Assembly: GCA_020226215.1 (NCBI GenBank)
Contig: CM035227.1
Coordinates: 20,339,866 to 20,403,865, forward strand
Source of the DNA: Sindora glabra
Taxonomy: Eukaryota > Streptophyta > Magnoliopsida > Fabales > Fabaceae
Reading direction: 5' to 3'
DNA length: 64,000 nucleotides
A program made the position numbers and the translations under genes. Below are positions 48,663 to 61,259 of the stretch, in pieces. Within the stretch, counting starts at the first letter, position 1. The number at the start of each line of letters is the position of its first letter. The notes beneath the pieces are model-generated. The model had not been told where the DNA came from. It did not search any database and worked only from the letters and a program-made list of their open reading frames with translations.

Positions 48663-49966
48663 TTTTTAAATTCTTTTTAAATATATTTTTATTCTTTTTA
48701 TTAATTTACAATTCATGCCTTTTATAATATAAATCTAAGTATTTTTTTATAAAATATGATTAACTTAATTTTAATATAATTATATCCTAATTTTAAATTA
48801 TAAATATATAAAAATATATATGTAAATAAATAATATTATAAAATATAATTAATTATACTTTAAGTGATTATAATTTTATTATAAATAATAATAAAATAAA
48901 AATTATGTAAGTAAATTAATATATAAGTTCATAAAATATAATTAATTAAATATTATATAGTATATTTTTATTTTAAACTTCTTAATTACGTTAATATAAT
49001 TTAATTTTTAGATAAATATAAATTATTTTAATTATATATGTACTTCATTAATATATCTTTTAGAGTATTTTATAAATTTAATTAATTTTATAATTAATTT
49101 TATAAAATATTTCTTAAATAATTAGTTAATTTATAAGGTATCAGTTATCAATTAATTTCTTAATTATTTGTACAAAATAAAGCCTTCATTATGGCAGTTG
49201 CAAACCTTGCAACCTAATATTGAACAGTAAAATTAGAAAGAGTAATTGGTATCGTTTGAATTAATTCAATTATTAAATTTATTAAAATAAATTATTTATT
49301 AAATTTAATTATTTATTATTTTAGAGAAATATGTTTAATTATTAATAAATATTATTTAAAATTTTATTATTATTTTATTAAAATAAATTTATATCATTAT
49401 TATATATTTATTTATAATTAAATTATTAATTATTTTTTAAATAATTTTTTTTAAAATTTAATATAAATTTTTAAATAGATTAATATATCAATCGAAACTT
49501 GATTAAGTATATTATATTCATATTAAATTATCATATGATATCAAAAATTATTACCTCTAATTAAAAGAAGATTGAAGTGCAACTTTTTATTTAAAATTTT
49601 TAACCTTATTTAATTTTATGTTATAACTTTTTTATCCTTACAAACATAAACGTGCTTGAATAATATGCTGGGAGTCACCGATGAAAAAAAAAAATTGTTA
49701 ACCTAAAAATAATGACAGATATCATAAAGAGATTTATTTTTAATCAAATAAACGCAGTTTTAACCTAGTACAAATAAAAATCTATATTTTCCTTTCCCAA
49801 ACCCTGGCAATATTTAAAAAAAAAAAAAAAAGACTTATGCACCCACTATTCAAAGGCCTTAATAAATTAATAAAAGTAAAATGTTTTGATATGTTCGATG
49901 TGAGGTTAAAATCACACAAGTAAAATCAATAGTGAGTTTTTTTTTAGTGATAAGAGTGGGATAATT

Positions 49967-49969
<3 letters not shown>
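48663..49969. other. Very AT-rich intergenic DNA with a dispersed repeat
   Basis: No gene is seen. The part at about 49250-49560 is related to 56505-56880. Poly(A) runs occur near 49685 and 49818. Confidence 0.5.
49250..49560. repeat. Dispersed AT-rich repeat, copy 1
   Basis: It shares word order with 56505-56880: tttattaaatttaattatttattatt, then ttaattattaataaa, then a tail like tatattcatattaaattatcatatgatatcaaaaattattacctc. This is not simply low complexity, because the less repetitive tail also matches. The family is unknown. Confidence 0.5.
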
Positions 49970-50004
<35 letters not shown>

Positions 50005-50019
50005 TATATATATATAATA
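49970..50019. repeat. (AT)n microsatellite with interruptions
   Basis: About 50 bp of AT repeats are broken by single extra A bases. Confidence 0.9.
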
Positions 50020-52618
50020 TTCTGAAATTGAATTCCAGTTTAATTCAACTTTGAATTTCAATAGAGTTGATTGGAAATTGACAACGAATGAAATTTGTAA
50101 CTTAGGATATATTGAAGGTCAAATCAAATAAAAATTGAGATTCAAAACTCTAAAAATGGAAAAAAAAAAAGCAGATAGTTTTCGAACAAAGGTGCATTTT
50201 ATCCTTATAACAATTACAGTTAAACATCCATATGCGATTCCAATTGAATCTTGGATGTATTGTAATCTGCATCACTCAACAACTTCGGGTGCATGCATGG
50301 TTTGAAAATTAACGAGTGAAGTTGAAAGGACGACATTCTTATTTTAGTCAGAACTTGTATTATCTGCAGCAACAATACGAACCCCACATTGGAGGTCGTG
50401 CTATTTCCAGGATTGGTTTCTTTCTATCTCTCTTCCTCTCTGATATCTACTTTCCATCATGGAGTCTTGCCGAAATTTTGTATCATCATTCGTTACAAAA
50501 CCTTATGGCGGCCCGACCACCCACTTGTATTTTTCAATGACATGGAATCTATCTTGGTCACATAAAATATCATCAAATAATGCATCATAATATGATTTTT
50601 TTTTTCTACTTGTAAAAGTGAAAAGAAACAACTTGAAGTAAAGCAAACAAGGATAGATAACATATTTTATTGATAAAGAGATCCTACGATCCGTTTGGTT
50701 TAGAGGAAAATAAAATTTTTAAAAAATATTTTTTAAAGAAAATGTATTTCTAAAAAATAAATTGATTTTTTTATTGTTTGATGCCTAAAGAAAAAATATT
50801 TCTTAGTATTTGGTACATAAAAAAAATTAATTTCATTTAAAATAAATCAAAATTATTTACCTTAAAATTATTATGATCTTACATACTTTTTAAAAAAGGA
50901 ATTTTTTAATAAAATTTTTATCATTTTTTATGTCCAATAGTTCAATAATGATTAATTTCTAATAATAAAATATATATTAAAGGCATTATAAAATCTTATA
51001 GATTGACATAATTAGTTAATTAATTGTTGTAAAATATTATATAATAGAGCTTCCATCACTAGGAAGAAAGGGAGAATATTTTAATGAAGATTGTATAAAA
51101 ATGTACACCTAGATTTTAATAGATAAAAATAAATTTTATAAAAATAGAAAAAGAGCATCCATCATGAAAATATTTAATAAATAAAAATAAAGTTTGCTCG
51201 TGATATCGATTGTATAATAAGGTGAAAAGGCAAAAAAAGAAAGCTTGGGTTCGGACTTGGATGTACTAAGTAACAAGAAAAATAATTTTTATTTTTCAAA
51301 ATAAGAAATTACTTTTCTAAAAAATAATACAACTTTCTGATTAATTAGAATTTATTTTTCTGTTAACCAAAATTTTTTAATGTCTAAACAGAGGAAAGTT
51401 AAAAAATAAATTTCAAAAATTCATTTTTTCCCCAACTAAATGGACCCATAGTATGCATTCAATTTACAAGGTTGATAACTTTAAATTATAGTTTTTTTTA
51501 AAAAAAAAATGAGAAAGTAGAGGTGATTAATTGACTACCCTTTTTTTAATATTATCATAGAAATAGTTTCCCTTATAATAAAATATTCAACTTTAAATTA
51601 TAACTAGTATTCAAAAGATAAATTTATCATCATAATTTCATCAAAATACTATCAATTCTAAAAATATTTTACTCTTTTTACGTTGAACTTATGATTTTTA
51701 AAATGAGGCAACCATCCAATACTATTAGACTAACCAATTTGAAGGTAACTTAAGATTAAAATTGCATTTATGACTATAATTATATTTTAATTAATAGAAT
51801 TACGATTGAATATCAAAAAATTCTGTCACTTAAAAGGTAAAATTGCAAAAATTACAATTGCAGAATGAATGCAGACAACAAACTAAAACCACATGTAGAA
51901 GACAACAAAGGTGTAATAGATTTTTTCTTTTTGCAAATAAAAACTGGTTTATTCAATCTCTTTAGAACCAAATCCGATAGAGGGGTAGCAGCCTCCGACT
52001 CCGACGGTGGTGGAAAAGTAGGATCCTGCCAGAGCAAGTGGAGGAATAATATAAATGGATACATAGTGATAAAATGATTAAATAACAAGTAACAACGAAG
52101 TGACGATGGTGGGGCAGCTCACCTCCCATACTTTCCTCGAGAACACGATAAATGTGAATCTAAAGAATCTTGATAAGCGATAAGGAATCGTAGAACTTAG
52201 CGCAAACATGTTATGGGCAAGTGATCTTTAAAGAGACTTCCATGTGCATCTTTGTTCATAGTCAAATTTTAAGGCAGATTATAAACTATTATTTCTGTGA
52301 AAAATATATGCTGATTCCAAACATATTTTACAGATAAATAAATAGAGGTTTGAATTCTGAATAAATTCTTATTAATTGTGAGAAAATTCACTAATATTTT
52401 AATTTTTAAAATAATTGTTTCACTTGTCCATCATTTGTATTAAAAGAAATTAAGGCAGACTGCACATTGCAATTTACATAAAGAGACGTGGACTAAACAA
52501 ATCAAGAGTTTTGTGGATGTCAACATATTGGAGCTAAATTAGTTCTATATATTTGAGAGTAAATAAATTGATTTGACTTTAGTTATGCTATATATATAAA
52601 TTACAGAAGTAACTAAGA

Positions 52619-52619
<1 letters not shown>
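50020..52619. other. Intergenic DNA, no gene recognised
   Basis: Mixed-composition patches at about 50260-50560 and 51860-52150 carry short open frames that match no family I know. The rest is AT-rich. Confidence 0.45.

Positions 52620-52690
<71 letters not shown>
52620..52690. repeat. Long (ATT)n microsatellite
   Basis: About 23 uninterrupted ATT units. On the - strand this gives a meaningless poly-Asn open frame. Confidence 0.95.
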
Positions 52691-55600
52691 AACACTGCTT
52701 TTGCATCCATCTATTTTGGACCTCACAGTCTCTACCCTTTCTCTTGTGGCTACGAAGCTGTGGCCCCGTTGTCCAGCGGATCACGGATACACCACATTCA
52801 CTCATCTTAGACTCATCGGCACGCAATCCACAAAAAGTTCTTGAATGCTCGGAATTAATAAATCAAATATATTTGTCCATTTTTATGAAGTTCCTGAATA
52901 ATAAAAATTTAATTTTTTTAATTTTTAAAAGATTAAAAATTATAAAAATTAATAATTATTTTTGATTCATTAATTATAATTAATAATATATAACATAATC
53001 GAAGTATATAAGAATTTCTTCCCAATCCACATTTAAGATTCCGTTCTTAATTCAGTTTGGTCTCTTTCAGTTATTGTCTTGTTGCTACAATCTTTTGGAT
53101 AAACGCAAATCATTTCCGTCCTCCCAATTTTTTTTAAACAAAAGGCTAATTTTTAAAATGATTAGCTTTTTGTTTAGAAATGTCACTTGAATAGGAATTA
53201 GGTCAAAATCTCATTATTTTACTAATTTTCAAAATTTATAATAATTACACTGATTAGATAATTTAGAAGCCTCATGTGGATATATATTTTATGCTGTGAT
53301 TCGCACTATTCTAATTTATATCATAATGATGTTTTCATTTTTCTTATACAGTTCTCATAAATTATGGTATAAATTTTTAAGATGTATTGATATCTAACAA
53401 TACTAGTAAAATTTATGATCTGAAATCTTTTCAAGATGATTGAATATAAAACTAAATTAATAAATTTTTAGAAGAATTAGATCAAAGATTCTCTTTATAA
53501 ACACTTGATCAATTTAAGTTTATTATTGGTTTCTTCAATTAAAAAAAATGGTATTAAAATTGGTTGTACATTTTCATTGTAAAACTTTTAGATTGTCATT
53601 CTAATCTGATGATGATGATCTTCAACTTGTTATGAAGTAAGAGCTATGAAACTAAAAACAAATGAAACATTGGATAAAAGTGGGGATCAACAGAGGAAGA
53701 TAGACTTCTATCCAAAGAAAGTAATCAATTAAATAGAAAATAGAGTTTCAATCATTAGAAATCATCCCGTCATAATTTAAAGTAATATTTTTATTAAAAA
53801 GGTAAATCAACACAACGATTTTAAATATATTTTCATGATTGATATTCGATAGAACTGTTCTTCACATAAGAATATTTAAAAGACTATTCTGAAAATCATA
53901 TTAGAATATGTTAAAGACTTTTTTGAATTAAGGCATTAATTTTTTTGATATCGGAGGAAAAATTTTATATGAAAAGCTCACAAGGTTTATGATATCGAAT
54001 GAAAAAATAATTGAGAAGGACTCTTCGCACAATTAAATATATAAAAATAGGTGATAAATATATTTTAATAGTATGAAAAATAAGTTACGTTAAAAAAATA
54101 AAGAATAAGTCACATATTACAAAATATTGCTAAATGTTTAGAAATATTATGATGTACAATTCACCCTTGAAATTTTAAAGCATTAAGAGAAAATACAAGA
54201 ATTATATTATTATAATTCTAGCATAGATATAACCCTGTGCATGTTTAAAATGAAAATAAGAAGGAAAAAAAAGAAAAATTTAAAAGTTAATTGGAAGAAA
54301 AAATATGATGAAGAGAAAATTTTAAAATTTTAATGTATAAAAATAATAACGATTATATTTGTTTTCTCTACTTTTTCTTCCAAAAAAAGTAAAGAAAAAT
54401 TTTAAAATTTAAAATTTTTTATTATTATTTTTCTGTTCCCCCTATTCCAAGCATGGGGTGAGGGTTCTTTAACAAAAGAAAGAGAAATTTTTTTTGGATA
54501 TTCATGAGAAGTTCAAACCTCTAAAAAATTGTCTATCTTCGTTAGATTTTTTATTTATAAAAAAATGTAAAATATCACTTTCAATTCTAGTGTGATTGAA
54601 GTTTCTTCCTTTAACTTTAGAAATTTAAAATTATTTTCTTAAACTTCATAAAGTTTGAAATTAAAACTTATTATTAATATAATTAACTATTTTATCAAAT
54701 TATATGATTTTTTATGAATTTTTTTAAACAAAATTTTTAATATTATAGTATACTGGATTATTTTATCATTTTTTACATATAATTTTACAACTTATTTTTT
54801 GTTATTTAATTAGAATCCTATATATCTAATTTAATTCCTTTTAATTCTATAGCATAGAATTATTCAAAAAAAAAGATAAACTAATATATTATGATATATT
54901 ATAATTTGTTTAAAAGTATAATTAATTATTTAATTTAATAAAGTAATAAATTAAATTCACAATGAGTATTAATTTCAAGTTATATATAATTTAAAAGAGT
55001 TATTTCTAAATTTTTAAAGTTGAAGAGGGTAAAATTTCATTATCTCAAAATTAAAAAAATTATATTTTTTATTTTTAAGTTTTAAAGTAAAAAATTAAGT
55101 TAAAAAATAAAAATTTTAATATAAAAAGTAATTCAATAATAAACCTACTTAATTTGTTTCATGAGAATTACCCGAAGAGTCAGTGGCATACGAGTAATTG
55201 TATCAGGAGGGACATCTCACTTCCCCCCGCCTTCCCACACAAAATTCACTCTTTCTCTCGGAATGAGGCGGAAAACGAAGCCAAATTGAATTGGTATTAC
55301 CGAGAATACTGCCCTGGAAAAATAATTATACGACTAAGCTAGGATTATTTCTGACCTTCCACCTAATTCCAACTATCAAGGGTCTATGATTTTTTCCTTA
55401 GGACCTCAGCAGTTGCATCGTGTGGGATACTACAAGTAGAAAGTTTAAACCATTTAATTATCCCCCTTTAATTAGCCATAGTCAGGACTATACATAATAC
55501 CAGGAGTGTTTGTCACAAATATATAATATATGTATACATCAGTAAGGAGTGTTTGACATGGGAAATCACATTTTTTTTAATAATTTTTTATATCATACAT

Positions 55601-55764
55601 GAATTAATTAAAAAATTCTTAGAATCATTATAACTTTATATTTTAATTAAATTATATATTTTTTGAATCATCATATGTTGTCCATGTTTAGAATTTTGAT
55701 GAAATTTTACATTGGGTATTGAATGTCTAACACAACTCAAAGGGAGAGAATGACCCCCACTTGA
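52691..55764. other. AT-rich intergenic DNA
   Basis: It contains a perfect small hairpin at 53135-53176. Mixed-composition patches lie at about 52700-52840 and 55150-55440 with no recognised coding frame. No gene, tRNA or transposon end could be supported. Confidence 0.5.
53135..53176. repeat. Small inverted repeat (hairpin)
   Basis: taaacaaaaggctaat (53135-53150) is the reverse complement of attagctttttgttta (53161-53176) except for one mismatch, with a 10-base loop. Its function is unknown. It is not followed by a T tract suggesting pol III termination. Confidence 0.7.
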
Positions 55765-56184
55765 GTTTTGAATGTTATGCTTTGAAGGGATAATAAGAGC
55801 AACAAATGAGGGTAACAAAAATAAAAATGTTAAGATAGATGTGTGGTTACATAAGAAAAGATAAAATACGGAATGAACGCATATGAGGGGATATTGGGGT
55901 GACAACTATTAAGGAGAAGATGATAGAAAATCGATTAAGATGGTTTGGACATATGAAAAAAAGATCATTAGAGGTGCTAGTGAGAAGAATCAATTACATA
56001 ATCTTTAATTTTGTGAAAAGGTATAGAGAGAGGAAAAAATATCGAAAAAAATTATAAAAAGGAATCTCTTTCTCTCTTAGTAAATAATAATTTTGAAAAT
56101 TTGATTTTAAATAGAGTATAATGATATCATGCGATTCATATAACTGACCTTATTTAGTGAAATAAGATTTTATAGTTGTTGTTG
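55765..56184 (+). pseudogene. RTE-type LINE reverse transcriptase, 3' fragment
   Basis: In one + strand frame, despite stops, the translation shows CYALK, then MLR(stop)MCGY, KDKIRNERI and NRLRWFGHM. These are the conserved C-terminal landmarks of plant RTE-type LINE reverse transcriptases (usual form RLRWFGHV). The fragment ends with aagattttatagttgttgttgt, resembling the TTG-rich 3' end of plant RTE elements. The element is 5'-truncated. No target duplication was identified. Confidence 0.8.
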
Positions 56185-56274
56185 TATATATTTTAATAAT
56201 ATTGTAAAATTATTAAAAAATTAAGTGATTAACATTAGAAAGTTAATTGACCAGTATGGAAAATTGACATATTA

Positions 56275-57060
56275 ACAATAATATGTAGCAATAAATGATG
56301 ATTAACGATGACATACAATGATGGAATGTAATCAATAGCGATATGTGATAGTGGGTTATAGTGATGATAGGCAATAAAGATAGTAATTTGTATTCATATG
56401 TCAAGTTCATGTTACGTTAAAAAAGTAACAATAATCTAAATAATCTTAACCTTAATAATAATTGTATTATTTAAAGTCAACTTAGTTATTAAACATATTA
56501 AGATGGTCGAACTGTTTAATAATATCAATTAATAAAATTTATATTATAATTTATTTATTAAATTTAATTATTTATTATTTTTGATAAAAAAAATTTAATT
56601 ATTAATAAAATACTTTTTAAAATTTTTATGGCCATTTTATTGAAATAAAAATTTTATATTTTATTATGTATGATTAATTATTATTTTTTTAAAAAAATAT
56701 TTTTAAAATTTTAATAAAAATTCTTAAATGAATTAGTGTATCAACCTATTTACAATCTTAACTTAACTTTTTTAATATTCATAATAAGCAATTTAACTCT
56801 TTCACAACTTGAACCTATATAAAGTATTTTATATTCGTATCAGATTATTATATCGTATTAAAAATTGTCATCTCCAGTGAGCAATGAGCGATAATTAATG
56901 GTGATTAATCAGTGATAAGTGATGATGAATAATGATAAATGGTGATAGATGATAATTAATGACACTAGATAATATTAAGTGGTATTCAATGATAGTAAAT
57001 GATGAAAAATAGTAACTAATGGTAATAAGTAATGCATGGTGTGCTGAAATGATAGGGATA
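56275..57060. repeat. Cryptic ATGATR-rich simple sequence in two blocks
   Basis: Blocks at about 56275-56400 and 56877-57060 consist largely of degenerate tgatgat, gtgata and aatgat words without a fixed period. They flank the dispersed repeat at 56505-56880. They look like an old, scrambled minisatellite. Confidence 0.45.
56505..56880. repeat. Dispersed AT-rich repeat, copy 2
   Basis: Related to 49250-49560 in the same orientation. It carries an extra segment (about 56755-56825) before the common tail tatattcgtatcagattatt. Confidence 0.5.
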
Positions 57061-58028
57061 ATAAAATAAAACATTAATGAATGGGGGGTAATTATTTTTA
57101 TATAATTAAGACATTCTTATGACAAGAAAATGTATGATAAATATCTCTTAACAAAAGAATTTATAAATAATTATTTTTAATTTTGAATCAAACATAAAAA
57201 TCTAATTTTTCACTAAAATATTACTAGATTGTGAATGAGATTTCATAAAACAAATGTTTCCTTCTAAATGTTTTACAATTAGATCAAATAGTAAATCAAA
57301 AAATTTATTAGGTTATGGTTCTAGGTAAAAATTATGTTAGACCAAGCTTATATAAATATTAAGATATTTTTATTTAGTTTAAGCTCAACCCATCCTAACC
57401 TAACCTGAATTTTTTTTCATACTTTTTATACTCATATTCGAGTCTTTTTAAAGTAAAAATGCATATACTAATTCTTTAAAATTAAAATTTGTGTTGCATA
57501 ATATTTGCTAAATATATAATGTAATAAAACATTTGATATAAAAATGTTAGATGTTTCTTAAATTATAATATATTAGAATTTATTTTATGAAAAGAAATAA
57601 TTAAAGTAATAGGTAAATTTGGAGGAATTAAGAATTTTATATATAAAATATGAAAAAAATTAAAATTGATAAATTAAAAAATATAGGAATATGAATTTTG
57701 TGAGAATTGGATGAAGAAAATCAATTAGCATCATAAAGTAAAAAGTTTTAAATTATTATATGTGAGTATATGAGTACAGAAAGATTTATAAATCATTTTC
57801 TAAAATTACCCCTAGGGACATTATTTTTCATTTTTCAATCTAACCTTCCTTAATTACTTTGTTTGTTATCATCATTTCTTTTTTCTCTCAAGCATTCTCC
57901 ACTTTTACTTCTCAATCTTCATTAAATCATGTGAGAAAAACCTCATTTCTTCTCAATTTTTTCATCTAATCAAGGAAAAAATATTATTTTTATTAAGAAT
58001 CTTTCTTATTTCTTCCTAATTGATGAGG
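57061..58028. other. AT-rich intergenic DNA
   Basis: No gene, RNA or transposon end is recognised in this stretch. Confidence 0.5.
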
Positions 58029-58200
58029 AGTTTATAAGGGAAATTCTACAGCACTCCGGGGGGTTTCAAACCCAGGGGTGACGTGGCACATTCTAAGTCG
58101 TCAGATGAGATTACAAAATCTTATCCGACGGCTTCTGAAGGTGCCATGTCACCCCGGGTTTGGAACCCCCCGGGGTGCCGTAGTGTTCCCCAGTTTATAA
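58029..58200. mobile_element. Mutator-type MITE, copy 2, with perfect 9-bp target duplication
   Basis: The 154-bp element at 58038-58191 lies between identical agtttataa words (58029-58037 and 58192-58200). Inverted arms of about 50 bp run inward from gggaaattctac on the left and, in reverse complement, ggggaacactac on the right, through ccggggggtt and aaaccc to ggggtgac(g/a)tggcac. It is unusually GC-rich for its surroundings and has no coding content. The better-preserved arms suggest it is younger than the copy at 26560-26720. Confidence 0.85.
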
Positions 58201-59675
58201 TTATTTGGTTTCTATTAGGGATTTCAAACCCTAACTCTAGAACTCCTAAAATTTTGATATAATTAAGGTTAAAAAGTCCTTAATTAAGCCTCCTAATAGT
58301 TTCTTCCATGTAAAGGGAGTGACTAATCTCATTCAAATTCATTCATTGTTAAGAAAATTGTTATTTTTCTATATATATTGAAGGTTATGTGAAAAGTGAA
58401 AATATAATGATTTTAATGATTTGGTTAAGTTAAATGATGAATAATGCATTAGTAAAGTGTTAAATAGGTGTATTTATTGCTAAAGAGTATTTTAGTGATG
58501 GAATAAATGAGCTAAGTGAATATTTATGGCATTAAACAATGGAAAATACATTAGGAAATTGCATAAGGCTCATAGGCGAAACCCATTGTGAAAGGCTTCT
58601 TGAGCTTAGATTTCACTGGGTTAGGAAATGCTTTGCAAAACTTCTTTATGAGATCAATGTTACTAGACCTAGTAAAAAGTTTCGCAACACCATTCCCTAG
58701 GCAAAAAATTTCAAAAATAAGGAAGCAACTCATAAACCACTTCATTGCTTCCAAATGTTACTAGAAGGGCTAAAGGGCTGAATGGATTCACAAAATGCTT
58801 TACCCTATCCTATTTCCACAACCCAAATCTTATTTTAAGTAGTTAAAGGTTTGGATCTCTAATAATTATAAAGCTAATCTAAATCTTAATTGGCATTGGG
58901 AAATAAATGTTTATGTGGAAAGTACAATATGAAATAAAGTATTGAAATGACATAATTTATGTTATAATAAGAGCTTGATTGTAGAAATTTGGTGTAATGA
59001 ATTATGGTGTGTAATTATTCATGAATGCTTGATATTGAATGATATTTGAGATGGAAATGGCATGTAGCCATTGTGAACATTGAAAGCTTTAAGTTAGTTA
59101 CGAAAAAAAAAGATGTGAATGGGGCAATGTAAATCCTAGATGATAAATTTCTAGTAATAAGTTTATAAAGGATATAGAGCTAACCTAAGAGGCAAAAAAA
59201 TGAAAAGTTTATAAAGAGTATAAAGTTAATCCAGGAGCCATAAAATGAATGTATGCACTTGATTTTACATTTATAATATATAATGACTTGGCCTTTAATT
59301 TACTCTAATTATCCTTGTGAGACATAAATATGGTGAATGTAAATATGTTTCAAACTTTTAAACTAATCAATAGTATTTCAATACACTTAATAATCTTATG
59401 TGATAAGTGTTACATGACATGGTTTGGTAGGTAAGCTAATATTTTATCGAGATTATTTTATATGAATTATTTACTTACTAAGGCCCACACTTAGTCCTCC
59501 ATATTTTTATTATATAGATTCTCAAGTTGAATCCTTGCTACCACCACCTCTAAGCTAAATCTTCTAAAAGCTGCTAAATCTTCTAAAAGCTCAATGGTTT
59601 GGTTAATGGTACCATTGGATATTTTGTAAATAAAATATTTTTTGAACCTTATTTTATATGTAAGCATGGGTAGAG
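58201..59675. other. Intergenic DNA, no gene recognised
   Basis: A 67-residue open frame on the - strand (58551-58754) has a hydrophobic start but no recognised family, and no exon partners are seen. A short tandem doubling of taaatcttctaaaagct lies at about 59557-59592. Confidence 0.45.
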
Positions 59676-61259
59676 GATTTTGTTGGTGTGTGTCCTAGGA
59701 ACTAATCATATAGATGATTGATGATTGGAATAATACACAATGTATTATATTTTATTTTAGGCAATATAATTATTATATTATATTATTTTTATTTTATTAA
59801 TTTTGTGCAATTTATAATTTAATATAATAATTATCCCTAGAATAGTTTTACTATTCTTAAAATACCCCTAGTCAAGTATTATTATGAAAGGGATAGTAAT
59901 AGTACATCAAAACTGGCATGTATAGTGACTGATGATTATGAATCATGGATATATGATATCAAGTCAATACATGAGTACATTGTTAGTGAATAGATGTATT
60001 GGACTGACCTAATATGAGAATACTGCATGGATAAAACTTGTATCATTGTAGTTCTCATATGATCACAATTGCATATAGTCCTTTGACCTGAAGTCATTAT
60101 GGTTCCTTACATGAGAGGTTACTCACTTTGATGTCATCCCATGTCTTGATGTCATCCCATGTCACCTTTAATCGGAATGACAAGTAGGGCGTTGATTGAG
60201 TGTGTCACGAATCATGCAGAAGGAAATGAGTGATTTATCCTTGGACCCCTTAATTGAGTAAGACTTACAAATGCATGACCATACTCAAATAGATCAATAT
60301 GTGATATTGATAATTTGTTTTGAAATTTACTCAGTATCAAGAAATATAAATTGAACTTTAATGAGGATGACACATTCCATGCCTCCAGTTCAATTTGGAT
60401 ATTATTATAAAAATGATTATGATGTAAAACGTTGATCATGTATTAGGTGGATGTCGAATCACAGATATTCTTACTACTTAAGTGGCAGTTATGTATTATT
60501 AGATACCACTCACTGTCTATGACTCAATAATGAATCATTATCAACGTAGTAAGAACCTTCAGGATCACACAAAAGGAGTAGGAATAAGACAATTATTAAT
60601 TGGACTTTAGTTGGACTAAAATCCAATTAATTGGGCTTATTTTTATACATATATATTATTATTAAGATAATAATAATTTCTCACGTAATATATATATATA
60701 TAATATTATGTGATATTATTTGATATTAAAGTAATATCAGATAATTATATTATGAGATAATGCAATTATCTAATATTAGATAATAATAGACAAGTCCTAT
60801 TTCTCCTCACTCTTTCTAGGATAAGGATAAAGTAATAGTTGTTTAGTGTGATTAGAATTTTTTTGAAGCATTATCCTAGTAGGACTAGGATCATGACATG
60901 CCTAAGTTCTCTAAAAGGATTTGAAGGCAGCACATAAGACATACACTCATAAGCTTCCAAAAAACTCTAAATCACTCAGAAAATACCTAATCCTAATCCT
61001 AGAGAGAGAAACGCATGCTAGCAGATTCATGGAGGGTGAGAGGTTATTGTTCACTCCGTGTGGATATCATAGAGATGCTGTACCTTTCGGTCAGCGTTTG
61101 ATTCATCCGCTCTCTCAAGTTTTGATCAGCAGAAACACAAGTGCCTAATAGGTAAAACCCTAATCATTGATTTATATCTTTTGTATGGATCCTAAATAGA
61201 ATTCGGATTAAGTTTTTGAATTTTCGCTGCGTAGGATAATCCAAATTCCCAATAGACTT
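59676..61259 (+). mobile_element. Solo LTR (probably copia-type), 1.57 kb
   Basis: The block 59681-61254 begins TGTTGGTGTGTGTCCTAG and ends with a cgctgcgtaggataatcc segment and cccaata. These look like the termini of a plant copia LTR, with the final CA decayed. Flanking gattt (59676-59680) and gactt (61255-61259) are a probable target duplication with one mismatch. It contains a phrase typical of such LTRs (gtcctttgacctgaagtcat) and a small internal tandem duplication (gatgtcatcccatgtc, about 60130-60163). No primer-binding site or coding follows, so it is a solo LTR. Confidence 0.65.

Noticed and set aside
51852..52088. Short open frames on both strands in a mixed-composition patch
   Set aside because: No family recognised and no splice partners; not enough to call a gene.
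52757..52790. Sequence resembling the 5' half of a plant tRNA-Glu (cccgttgtccagcgga)
   Set aside because: No matching acceptor, anticodon or T arm follows; probably chance or a tiny fragment.
52545..52826. 93-residue - strand open frame with a long Asn run
   Set aside because: It is the translation of the (ATT)n microsatellite plus random flanks; no codon bias or family match.
58551..58754. 67-residue - strand frame with a hydrophobic N-terminus
   Set aside because: A possible secreted peptide by shape only; no cysteine pattern, homologue or promoter evidence.
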